This document shows positions 1 through 5,960 of a stretch of 7,056 nucleotides of DNA, piece after piece. Under the pieces are notes generated by a model that saw only the letters and a program-made list of their open reading frames with translations, searched no databases and had not been told where the DNA came from. The stretch spans positions 1 through 7,056 of the forward strand of contig JAKPMW010000028.1 in the NCBI GenBank assembly GCA_029548715.1, in the 5' to 3' direction. Position numbers and translations under genes: made by a program. This DNA comes from Spirochaetota bacterium (lineage in GTDB: Bacteria; Spirochaetota; JAGLSM01; JAKPMW01). Position 1 is the stretch's first letter. Each line of letters opens with the position of its first letter.

Positions 1-348
1 CCCGATAACCCCGATCCGGCGATTGCGGGTCGCACTGACCGCCCTGGCGGCCCCCGGTGTCACCACACCGATAATCGGGACCCGAAACGTCTCCTGCAGG
101 TGCGGGAGCGCGATTGCTGTGGCCGTATTGCAGGCCACCACAACGCACTTGACGTCCTTTGAGAGAAGAAAGCGCGTGTTTTCCTCTGCAAAGCGGATGA
201 TGGTGTTTTTGGACTTCGAGCCGTAGGGCACCCGGGCGGTATCACCGAAATACACGATCCGCTCCCCCGGAAGGAGCTCAATCAGGGACTGGGCCACAGT
301 CAGGCCGCCCACACCGGAATCAAAGACCCCTATTGCACGCTGATCCAT
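1..348 (-). CDS. murI: Glutamate racemase, N-terminal 116 residues (partial, runs off left edge)
   Basis: Glutamate racemase interconverts L- and D-glutamate without a cofactor and supplies D-Glu for cytoplasmic peptidoglycan precursors. The translated minus strand begins MDQRAIGVFDSGVGGLTV, which holds the family's N-terminal signature with the Asp-Ser pair at residues 10-11. YFGDTARVPYG follows near residue 40 and VVACNTATA near residue 75; that Cys is the first of the two catalytic cysteines. The second catalytic Cys would lie in the missing C-terminal half. The frame is open to base 1, so the gene is truncated only by the window. The ATG at 346-348 gives exactly the usual family N-terminus; its ribosome binding site is weak (AAAGAAG about 12 bases upstream). 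It lies 16 bases after the cimA stop on the same strand, so it is probably translated from the lysC-cimA transcript. Identification is firm; operon membership is inferred. Confidence 0.95.
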   Translation of the reverse strand, partial: MDQRAIGVFDSGVGGLTVAQSLIELLPGERIVYFGDTARVPYGSKSKNTIIRFAEENTRFLLSKDVKCVVVACNTATAIALPHLQETFRVPIIGVVTPGAARAVSATRNRRIGVIG

Positions 349-364
349 CGCGAATGCCGCTTCT

Positions 365-1939
365 TTAGCCTTCCCCGTCGAGGTGCTTCATGAGGAGGAA
401 CTCGATCGAATCCACGAGAGCCTGCCAGGATGCCTCGATGATGTTTTCGGAGACTCCCACAGTCCCCCAGACCTCGTCACCATACCGGCTCTCGATGAGC
501 ACCCGTGTCCGGGCTGCCGTGGCCTCTCCCCCATTTAAAATACGAACCTTGTAGTCAATCAGGCTCATATTCTTGAGGATGGGATAAAATTTTTCGAGCA
601 CCTTGCGCAGGGCACAGTCCAGCGCATTGACCGGGCCGTCCCCTTCGGCGACGGCCATCTCCTCGATTCCGTCCACAACCACCTTGATGGTCGCTTCATT
701 GACAGAGGCCTTGCTTTCGATCTTGTGATTGATGATCCTGAAGCCCTTGAGTTCAAAGCCGGGCTTGTAGAGACCCATCGCCCGGCGCAGGAGAAGCTCA
801 AAGCTGGCGTCGGCCCCTTCAAACTGGAAGCCCTCGTTTTCGAGGCGCTTGACGAGATCAATGACCTGACCCGGCAATTCCCGGTCTTCAAGGTCAAGAT
901 TGAATTCACGGGCCTTGGCCACAACCGAGCTCTTGCCCGAATAGTCGGAGATCAGGATATGCCTGCGGTTACCCACACGCTCCGGTTCGATATGCTCGTA
1001 TGTCCGGGGATTCTTCTGGACCGCATTGACATGGACTCCGGCCTTGTGGGCAAAGGCGTTGGCGCCCACCCAGGGAAAACTCGGGTCATGCGGAAGATTG
1101 GCCAGCTCGGCAATGATACGCGATGTGTCGGTCAACCGTTCAAGACAGGCCGGGCTGGCCAGCACTTCGTGCTTCATCTTGATCGCCAGATCGGGGATGA
1201 TGGTACAGAGATTGGCGTTGCCACAGCGCTCACCCAGGCCATTGATCGTCCCCTGAACCAAAACCGCCCCCGCGTGAACAGCCGCGAGGCTGTTGGCAAC
1301 GCCGCAGCCCGAATCGTTGTGACAGTGAATTCCGAGTGGAGTGCTGACCTCACCCCGCACAACCCTGGTTATCTCGTCTATGTCGAAGGGAAGCATCCCG
1401 CCATTGGTTTCACACAGCGAGATATTGTCGGCACCGGCTTCAGCCGCGGCCCTGACAGTGGCCAGGGCAAAATCGGGATTGTCGCGGTAGCCGTCGAAAA
1501 AATGCTCGGCGTCGTAAATCACGGTACGCCCCTGCTCCTTGAGCCAGGCCACGGACTCCCTGATCATGTCGATGTTTTGCGCTTCGGTGATGTTGAAGAC
1601 CTCGCGCACATGCAGGTCCCATGACTTGCCAAACACCGTCACCACAGGAGCCCCGCTGTCCACAAGACAACGCAGGACCTGGTCCTCGGCCACCCGGCTC
1701 CGGGCATGGCGCGTGCTTCCAAAGGCCACGATTTTGGCATGGCGAAAGTGCTCATGCCTGAGGGCCTCAAAAAATTCGATATCCTTGGGGTTTGACCCTG
1801 GCCAGCCCGCCTCGATGTAATCAACACCCAGATCATCAAGCTTGTGGGCAACGGCGACCAGGTCAACAAGGCTGAAGGAAATGCCCGCGCCCTGCCGCCC
1901 GTCGCGAAGAGTCGTGTCGTAGACGGCAATGCGCGCCAT
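365..1939 (-). CDS. cimA: (R)-citramalate synthase
   Basis: Condenses pyruvate and acetyl-CoA to (R)-citramalate, the first step of the threonine-independent route to 2-oxobutyrate and isoleucine. The 524 residues show an HMGL-like TIM barrel with DTTLRDG (8-14), the metal-binding HCHND (205-209) and NGLGERCGNANL (233-244). A C-terminal LeuA-type regulatory domain covers about 395-520. The length and the motif RDGRQGAGISFS fit the long citramalate synthase family known from Geobacter and relatives, rather than 2-isopropylmalate synthase (which has RDGEQ) or the shorter Methanocaldococcus-type CimA. The LeuA-type domain in this family usually binds an end product such as isoleucine, so feedback inhibition is likely but not visible here. 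The ATG at 1937-1939 is preceded by AAAGGGGTAA, a ribosome binding site that overlaps the lysC stop codon. The 3-base gap to lysC implies coupled translation. Homocitrate synthase is a less likely alternative. Confidence 0.94.
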   Translation of the reverse strand: MARIAVYDTTLRDGRQGAGISFSLVDLVAVAHKLDDLGVDYIEAGWPGSNPKDIEFFEALRHEHFRHAKIVAFGSTRHARSRVAEDQVLRCLVDSGAPVVTVFGKSWDLHVREVFNITEAQNIDMIRESVAWLKEQGRTVIYDAEHFFDGYRDNPDFALATVRAAAEAGADNISLCETNGGMLPFDIDEITRVVRGEVSTPLGIHCHNDSGCGVANSLAAVHAGAVLVQGTINGLGERCGNANLCTIIPDLAIKMKHEVLASPACLERLTDTSRIIAELANLPHDPSFPWVGANAFAHKAGVHVNAVQKNPRTYEHIEPERVGNRRHILISDYSGKSSVVAKAREFNLDLEDRELPGQVIDLVKRLENEGFQFEGADASFELLLRRAMGLYKPGFELKGFRIINHKIESKASVNEATIKVVVDGIEEMAVAEGDGPVNALDCALRKVLEKFYPILKNMSLIDYKVRILNGGEATAARTRVLIESRYGDEVWGTVGVSENIIEASWQALVDSIEFLLMKHLDGEG

Positions 1940-1942
1940 GGC

Positions 1943-3238
1943 TTACCCCTTTTTCTTTGCGGCAGGTTGTGCCGCTGCTTTTTTGGCAGCAGGCTTTGCA
2001 GCCGACCGCACGGATCCCTCACCCAGACCAAAATCCCTGTGGATGGCCCTGACAGCGTCAAGGACGCGGTCCTCGGCAATCACGCAGGAGATCTTGATTT
2101 CGGAGGTCGAGATCATCTCGATATTGATCTTGTTTTTTGCAAGGATGGCAAAAAGCTGGGATGCCACACCGGTATGGCTCTTCATCCCGACGCCAACAAT
2201 CGAAACAATCCCGATCTTGGTATCGACCAGATGCTTCCCGTTGACCGTCCCGGCCTTGCGCAGCTTTTCGACAACACCCTCAACCGACTTGATATCACTT
2301 TTTTTGACTGTAAAGGAAATCCTGTTGGTATGGGTCTTTTCGAGAGCACTCGACTGGACGATCATGTCGACATTGATCCTGCTGGCGGCCAGTTCGCTGA
2401 AAACCGCTGCCGCGACACCGGGCTTGTCATCGAGATCATAAATCGTCACCCGTGCCTCATCCGTCTTTGACGTCACACCGCTGATGCGGATCTTTTCCAT
2501 TTCTTTTGTTTCTTTCACGACCAGGGTCCCCTCATTGTCATTAAGAGATGATCTCACATGGAGTACGACGTTGTAATTCATGGCGATCTCGACAGACCGC
2601 GAATGCAGCACCTTCGAACCAAGGCTGGCCAGCTCGAGCATCTCCTCATAGGAAATCTCGCGCAGCATCCGTGCATCGGGAACCTTGTTGGGATCGGCGG
2701 TATAGACACCGTCCACATCCGTATAAATCTCGCAGTATTTCGCCTTGAGGGCTGCCGCAAGGGCCACAGCCGAGGTATCCGAACCGCCGCGTCCCAGGGT
2801 TGTGATATTGTTTCCAACATCAATCCCCTGAAAACCCGCGACAATCACGATCCGGCCCTTTTTGAGTTCAGCCTTCATCGGCTTGTCATCAATATGCTGG
2901 ATCCGTGCATTCATGAAATTGGCATCCGTCCGGATTCCGACCTGGGCTGCCGTCATCGAGATGGCCGGGTGTCCCATGTCCTGGAGCGCAATGGCAAGGA
3001 GCGCGATCGAGACCTGCTCGCCCGTCGAAACCAGCATGTCCATCTCGCGCTTGGCCGGTTCAGCGGTAACCTGCTGGGCAAGATCGATCAGGCGATTGGT
3101 CTCACCACTCATGGCCGAAACAACAACCACAACACTGTAGCCCTTTTCTTTACTGCGGATGATGCGACGGGCCACGTTTTTGATGCGCTCGACCGAGCCC
3201 ACCGAGGTGCCGCCGTATTTCTGTACGAGTATGTCCAC
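1943..3238 (-). CDS. lysC: Aspartokinase with tandem ACT domains and a Lys/Ala-rich tail
   Basis: Phosphorylates L-aspartate with ATP, the committed step to lysine, diaminopimelate, threonine and methionine. The 431 residues show an amino-acid kinase domain: KYGGTSVG at 7-14, STGE at 71-74, GRGGSD at 149-154 and TDVDGVYTADP at 173-183. Two ACT domains follow, at about 265-330 and 343-405, as in monofunctional feedback-regulated enzymes (Corynebacterium/Pseudomonas type). No homoserine dehydrogenase domain is fused. The start is GTG at 3236-3238: AGGGG stands 6 bases upstream, and there is no ATG, GTG or TTG between it and the upstream in-frame stop near 3316. The protein ends with a tail of about 20 residues (KPAAKKAAAQPAAKKKG) beyond the normal ACT end, making it longer than the usual 400-410 residues. 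It is first in the operon with cimA and murI. ACT domains suggest lysine and/or threonine inhibition; which effector is not readable from the sequence. Confidence 0.96.
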   Translation of the reverse strand: MDILVQKYGGTSVGSVERIKNVARRIIRSKEKGYSVVVVVSAMSGETNRLIDLAQQVTAEPAKREMDMLVSTGEQVSIALLAIALQDMGHPAISMTAAQVGIRTDANFMNARIQHIDDKPMKAELKKGRIVIVAGFQGIDVGNNITTLGRGGSDTSAVALAAALKAKYCEIYTDVDGVYTADPNKVPDARMLREISYEEMLELASLGSKVLHSRSVEIAMNYNVVLHVRSSLNDNEGTLVVKETKEMEKIRISGVTSKTDEARVTIYDLDDKPGVAAAVFSELAASRINVDMIVQSSALEKTHTNRISFTVKKSDIKSVEGVVEKLRKAGTVNGKHLVDTKIGIVSIVGVGMKSHTGVASQLFAILAKNKINIEMISTSEIKISCVIAEDRVLDAVRAIHRDFGLGEGSVRSAAKPAAKKAAAQPAAKKKG

Positions 3239-3278
3239 ACGAATCCCCTGCTTGCAGACCTTCCTGCAGATTTGGGAA

Positions 3279-3308
3279 AATATATCCTTAGCAGGACAGG
3301 CCGTGCAA
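3279..3308 (-). promoter_or_regulatory. Candidate sigma-70-type promoter for lysC-cimA-murI
   Basis: On the minus strand, TTGCAC (3308-3303) is followed after 18 bases by TATATT (3284-3279), a 5-of-6 match to the -10 consensus. The -35 match is poor, with only TTG conserved. Transcription would begin near 3272 and give a leader of about 34 bases that contains the AGGGG ribosome binding site of lysC. An A7 run at 3333-3339 lies further upstream and could assist polymerase binding. This is a visual match with no supporting data. Confidence 0.35.
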
Positions 3309-3370
3309 GAATTTCAATGGGTTGAAGGAGTGTTTTTTTGGGGGAATGGCGTCCCCAATCCCCACCCTTT

Positions 3371-3436
3371 TCAGGCACGGGTCCGGCGAGGCCCGCCGTC
3401 CAGGCCTTCGACGGACACCCCGGCCACCCGTATCAT
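3371..3436 (-). CDS. Possible 21-residue small ORF in the lysC upstream region
   Basis: A reading frame of 21 codons starts ATG ATA CGG and ends TGA. It has a good Shine-Dalgarno match, AAGGGG, 6 bases before the ATG. The peptide begins MIRVAGVSVEG and ends GGPRRTRA; it has no signal peptide and no run of Lys, Thr or Ile codons that would mark a classical attenuator. It sits between a foldable segment (3449-3502) and the lysC promoter candidate, on the same strand as lysC. If transcription starts only at the candidate promoter near 3280, this frame is outside the lysC leader. It could be a leader peptide, a short independent protein, the remnant of a lost gene, or chance. The function is unknown and the reality uncertain. 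Confidence 0.2.
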   Translation of the reverse strand: MIRVAGVSVEGLDGGPRRTRA

Positions 3437-3448
3437 GATTTTCCCCTT

Positions 3449-3502
3449 GGGACTGCGTATTGTGCACGCTCCTCCCGAAATCGCACAACCGTAGTGCGTC
3501 CC
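3449..3502 (-). other. Potential three-way-junction RNA fold between hydrolase and lysC
   Basis: Read on the minus strand, GGGAC (3502-3498) can pair with GTCCC (3453-3449) and enclose two hairpins. One is GCAC/GTGC (3497-3494 with 3486-3483) with a 7-base loop. The other is GCGT/ACGC (3469-3466 with 3458-3455), also with a 7-base loop. The fold ends just before the ribosome binding site of the 21-codon frame. It has no U-tract, so it is not an intrinsic terminator of the hydrolase gene, and it matches no riboswitch class I can recognise. Short GC-rich stems arise often by chance, so this is only a candidate. Confidence 0.22.
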
Positions 3503-3518
3503 TGTCCCATCCCGCTTT

Positions 3519-4334
3519 TCAACCCGGATTCAGCATCCCCCGTATCAAGGCAGTCAGTTCCTGCCAGGCGGCCTCCCCCAATGCCCGTCTGTCAGTGATC
3601 AGGTGGTGCCAGGGGTTGTTGGCGCGCACCCTGTGGTACAGCGCTGCATGTTTCCGGGGAAGCCAGCGGCCAAAGGTCCGCCCGGCGGTCAGCACATCCT
3701 TTGGGTCATACACAATCAGGAGCGGGGGGAGGACAGCCTCCCCCCGGGTCCGTCGCCACCACACCAGGCGCGCCTTGATACAGGCCCTCAGGCCAAAGAG
3801 CGCGCGGTAGGCGGCAATGCTTGTGTGGTCGTGCACCCGGTAACGCACCCCTGCCAGACTTGAAAGCCGGACCCGGGGCCAGCGAAACAGCAGCCGCACG
3901 GCATGCGCCCAGGGTCGCAGCCGTATGGCAGGGCTGAAGAGGATCATCCCCGCATACGGAGGGAGGGAACCCGGCAATCGCGGAGTGTTCTCTATAGTAA
4001 CTATATATTCAGCGAATCCGCAAGCGGCGCCAAGAGAAAACCCGCACAGCCAGACCGGCTTGCCTGCCGCGAGACGGCCGGCCTCGCGGCGGCAGGCTGC
4101 CATATCCTCCAGCCAGTCCTGCATGGTAACTGCCGCCCACTCGCTGTCCGGAGACTGTTCCCCATGCCCGCGCAGGACACCCAGCACGACAGCATACCCT
4201 GCATCGAGCCAGACCGAGGCCAGATCGAGCATGCACGCAGGCTTCATGTTCAGCCCATGCATGAGGACAACAGCACCCTGAAGTGGCCGATCAGGGATGA
4301 TGACTGAAAAAGGGGCCTGTCCTGAAAATGTCAT
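3519..4334 (-). CDS. Alpha/beta-hydrolase fold protein (serine hydrolase, lysophospholipase-like)
   Basis: A 271-residue cytosolic-looking protein with no signal peptide. The alpha/beta-hydrolase core is clear. VVLMHGLN (22-29) is the oxyanion-hole loop after strand 3. LCGFSLGAA (96-104) is the nucleophile elbow, with Ser100 in G-x-S-x-G. LLIVYDPKDVLT (205-216) carries the acid (Asp210 or Asp213). PWHHLITD (241-248) carries the catalytic His (243 or 244). The triad therefore looks complete and an esterase, lipase or thioesterase activity is likely; the substrate cannot be told. The cap region (about 138-200) is rich in Arg and aromatics, which could favour an anionic or membrane-associated substrate (inference). 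The ATG at 4332-4334 has AGGAG 8 bases upstream. It is transcribed divergently from the diadenylate cyclase gene across 52 bases, and runs toward but 280 bases short of the lysC operon. No clear terminator follows. An AT-rich patch with two ATA codons lies just after the nucleophile elbow. Confidence 0.88.
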   Translation of the reverse strand: MTFSGQAPFSVIIPDRPLQGAVVLMHGLNMKPACMLDLASVWLDAGYAVVLGVLRGHGEQSPDSEWAAVTMQDWLEDMAACRREAGRLAAGKPVWLCGFSLGAACGFAEYIVTIENTPRLPGSLPPYAGMILFSPAIRLRPWAHAVRLLFRWPRVRLSSLAGVRYRVHDHTSIAAYRALFGLRACIKARLVWWRRTRGEAVLPPLLIVYDPKDVLTAGRTFGRWLPRKHAALYHRVRANNPWHHLITDRRALGEAAWQELTALIRGMLNPG

Positions 4335-4386
4335 TGCGCGTTCTCCTGCACCCTGCTTAATTTAACAACAGATACGAGGAGGGGTC
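4335..4386. promoter_or_regulatory. 52-base divergent intergenic region with two ribosome binding sites
   Basis: This short gap separates the start codons of two divergent genes. It holds AGGAG for the hydrolase (minus strand, 8 bases before its ATG) and a strong GAGGAGGGG for the cyclase (plus strand, ending 3 bases before its ATG). Between them is an AT-rich core, TTAATTTAAC (4357-4366), the only obvious place for a -10 element on either strand. A weak plus-strand pair is TTGCGC (4334-4339), 17 bases, TTAATT (4357-4362). Any -35 boxes must fall at or inside the opposing coding start, so the two promoters would compete or share a regulator. No operator palindrome is clear. Confidence 0.4.
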
Positions 4387-5820
4387 ATGACCCTGCAGGA
4401 ATCGCTCCATCCCGACAGCATTATCGAGCTCAGGTCCCGTCAAAAAACGGATGCTCTCAACGAACTGATAGCAGCCCTGCACGCCCGTCACCCGTCTGTG
4501 GACAAGGCACTTGTCCTCTCCCGGATTCAGGAAAAAGAGGCCCTCTTCAGTTCGGTCATCCGTGAGGGTGTCGCCATCCCGCATGTGCGGGTCGAGATAG
4601 AGGAATCGGTCCTGATTGCGTTCGGGCGAAGCGAGCGGGGAGTCGATTTTTTCGGGGACAACCGCCAGCCGGTACACCTCGTCGTCCTGCTCCTCACCCG
4701 TCCCGACCGGCCCGAGGCCCACCTTGAGATCCTCAAGGATCTGGCCATGATCCTTGACAACGATGCGGTCCTGAGCGCCCTTATCACCGCCCCGTCGATT
4801 GACGATATCCGCCGCACCCTCGTCGGGCGGACCTCCTCGCGGACTGCGGTCCCGTCCAAGCCAAGGGCCCGGCGAATCGACGAACAGATCACCGACGTGG
4901 TGCTCAAGCACAGTGCTGAAATGGCCAGGACTCTGGGGATCGGCACGATCTTCGTCAATTGCGATTCCATCGCGCACCCCGAACGACTCCGCCCGCTCTT
5001 CGGCCTCAAGGCGGCCCGCAACCGGATCATCCCGGTCTTCAAGGAGACGACGGTTTCCGAGGAATTCAGGCGCAGCTTTCCCGAATATGTTCTCCAGCTT
5101 CCGGAGATGGATCTGACCAAGGCCGGCCAGATCAAGCTGGCACTTTTCCTGGCCCTGGCCAACCGCTGGATCAAGCGCAGCGACCTGGTACTCTACCTCC
5201 TGCCCGGTCTGGCCATCCGGGGTCTCTCAAATATCGATGTCATCGCCATTCGCGAGCGGTTTACGGACATCGCCTTTGTCCAGCCCGAACGCTTCAAGTC
5301 AGTCCTCGAACCCTCCGTCCTCCAGCAGCTGATCAAGATCGCCTTTGATCTGGCCATCAACGGACGCGAAGGACACAAGGTTGGGACCCTGTTTGTCGCC
5401 GGTGACCACACCTCCGTCGTCCCGCACACCCAGCAGCTGATCGTCAATCCCTTTCGCTCAAGCACCGATGACGAACGGTACAACATCCTTGATCCGGCCA
5501 TCGAGGAGATGGTCAAGGAGCTGGCCCAGATCGACGGTGCCTTTGTGGTCGCCCATGACGGACGGATCGTCAGTGCCGGGGCCTATATCGGGACGGGCCG
5601 GCGCAAGGCCGAGATCACCAAGGGCCTTGGTGCCCGGCATCAGGCAGCCGCAAACATCACCGCAGTCACCAGGGCTGTAGCCGTCACCGTCTCCGAGACC
5701 AACGGTGTGGTCACCGTGTTTCAAAACGGGCGGACCGTTTTTATCATCGAGCCGATTGCCAAAAAACTCAGGGTCCGCTCAGGGGATGGGGATGTCCAAC
5801 GCCACACCCGCAGGAGTTAG
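4387..5820 (+). CDS. PTS EIIA - PK_C-like - diadenylate cyclase (DAC) fusion, probable c-di-AMP synthase
   Basis: A 477-residue soluble protein predicted to join two ATP into c-di-AMP. Residues 1-145 form a PTS EIIA type-2 domain (fructose/mannitol/Ntr class); GVAIPHVR (61-68) puts the phosphorylatable His at 66. After a basic linker (about 148-165), residues 167-300 resemble the pyruvate-kinase C-terminal fold (AEMARTLGIGTIFVNCD, then GQIKLALFLALANRW). Residues 305-457 are a DisA_N/DAC domain: KVGTLFVAGD (331-340), IVNPF (352-356), the DGA motif (383-385), and GARHQAA (415-421) in place of the usual RHRAA. PK_C-like plus DAC is the layout of archaeal CdaZ/DacZ; the N-terminal EIIA is the addition. 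No membrane segment (unlike CdaA) and no HhH DNA-binding domain (unlike DisA) is present. The ATG has a strong GAGGAGGGG site just upstream. The EIIA and DAC calls are firm and the middle domain moderate. Control by EIIA phosphorylation is inference. Confidence 0.9.
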   Translation: MTLQESLHPDSIIELRSRQKTDALNELIAALHARHPSVDKALVLSRIQEKEALFSSVIREGVAIPHVRVEIEESVLIAFGRSERGVDFFGDNRQPVHLVVLLLTRPDRPEAHLEILKDLAMILDNDAVLSALITAPSIDDIRRTLVGRTSSRTAVPSKPRARRIDEQITDVVLKHSAEMARTLGIGTIFVNCDSIAHPERLRPLFGLKAARNRIIPVFKETTVSEEFRRSFPEYVLQLPEMDLTKAGQIKLALFLALANRWIKRSDLVLYLLPGLAIRGLSNIDVIAIRERFTDIAFVQPERFKSVLEPSVLQQLIKIAFDLAINGREGHKVGTLFVAGDHTSVVPHTQQLIVNPFRSSTDDERYNILDPAIEEMVKELAQIDGAFVVAHDGRIVSAGAYIGTGRRKAEITKGLGARHQAAANITAVTRAVAVTVSETNGVVTVFQNGRTVFIIEPIAKKLRVRSGDGDVQRHTRRS

Positions 5821-5960
5821 GCCCAAGCGAAGTCACGCAAGCGAAATGGTGCTGTTGGCCCCGCAGACACCGTTCCTCTTCAAGGACTGCCCCAGCATGG
5901 GAGATGACCAGATCACGTCGTAAACACAGCTTTTCATTTTCCTGAAAAAGGCAGGTCAGC
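5821..5960 (+). other. Intergenic gap between cyclase and radical SAM genes
   Basis: These 140 bases hold no recognised gene and no GC-rich terminator, so the downstream gene may be read through from the cyclase gene. Visible elements are an 8-base direct repeat CAAGCGAA (5824-5831 and 5838-5845), and a weak AT-rich hairpin, TTTTCA/TGAAAA with a 6-base loop (5931-5948), that abuts the AAGGCAGG ribosome binding site of the next gene. A 25-codon frame at 5846-5923 lacks a ribosome binding site. No convincing promoter was found. Confidence 0.35.

Noticed and set aside
725..1624. Long plus-strand ORF (299 codons) opposite cimA
   Set aside because: It is antisense to a gene with clear conserved motifs, its translation resembles no family, and high GC at third positions creates such shadows. 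The same applies to plus-strand frames at 1844-2470 and 2558-3325 opposite cimA/lysC.
3390..3430. GC-rich stems (GGCG/CGCC, CCGTC/GACGG) as a terminator of the hydrolase gene
   Set aside because: No U-tract follows the stems in the minus-strand direction; they lie within the possible small ORF and are short.
3470..3518. Resemblance to a GEMM (c-di-GMP-I) riboswitch because of GGGACGCA on the minus strand
   Set aside because: The rest of the consensus (the AAACC segment, the GNRA hairpin just before it, and AAAGCC after it) is missing.
3239..3518. Lysine riboswitch or T-box upstream of lysC
   Set aside because: The gap holds no recognisable five-way-junction core or T-box sequence, and the candidate promoter leaves only about 34 bases of leader.
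3239..3518. tRNA gene in the largest intergenic gap
   Set aside because: No TTCGA T-loop or matching acceptor stem was seen on either strand.
4357..4977. Minus-strand ORF (206 codons) overlapping the cyclase gene start
   Set aside because: It is a shadow of the EIIA region, with no recognisable domain. The plus-strand frame has the catalytic motifs and a strong ribosome binding site.
5846..5923. 25-codon frame between the cyclase and radical SAM genes
   Set aside because: There is no ribosome binding site, no recognisable motif, and the frame simply continues a shadow frame from inside the cyclase gene.
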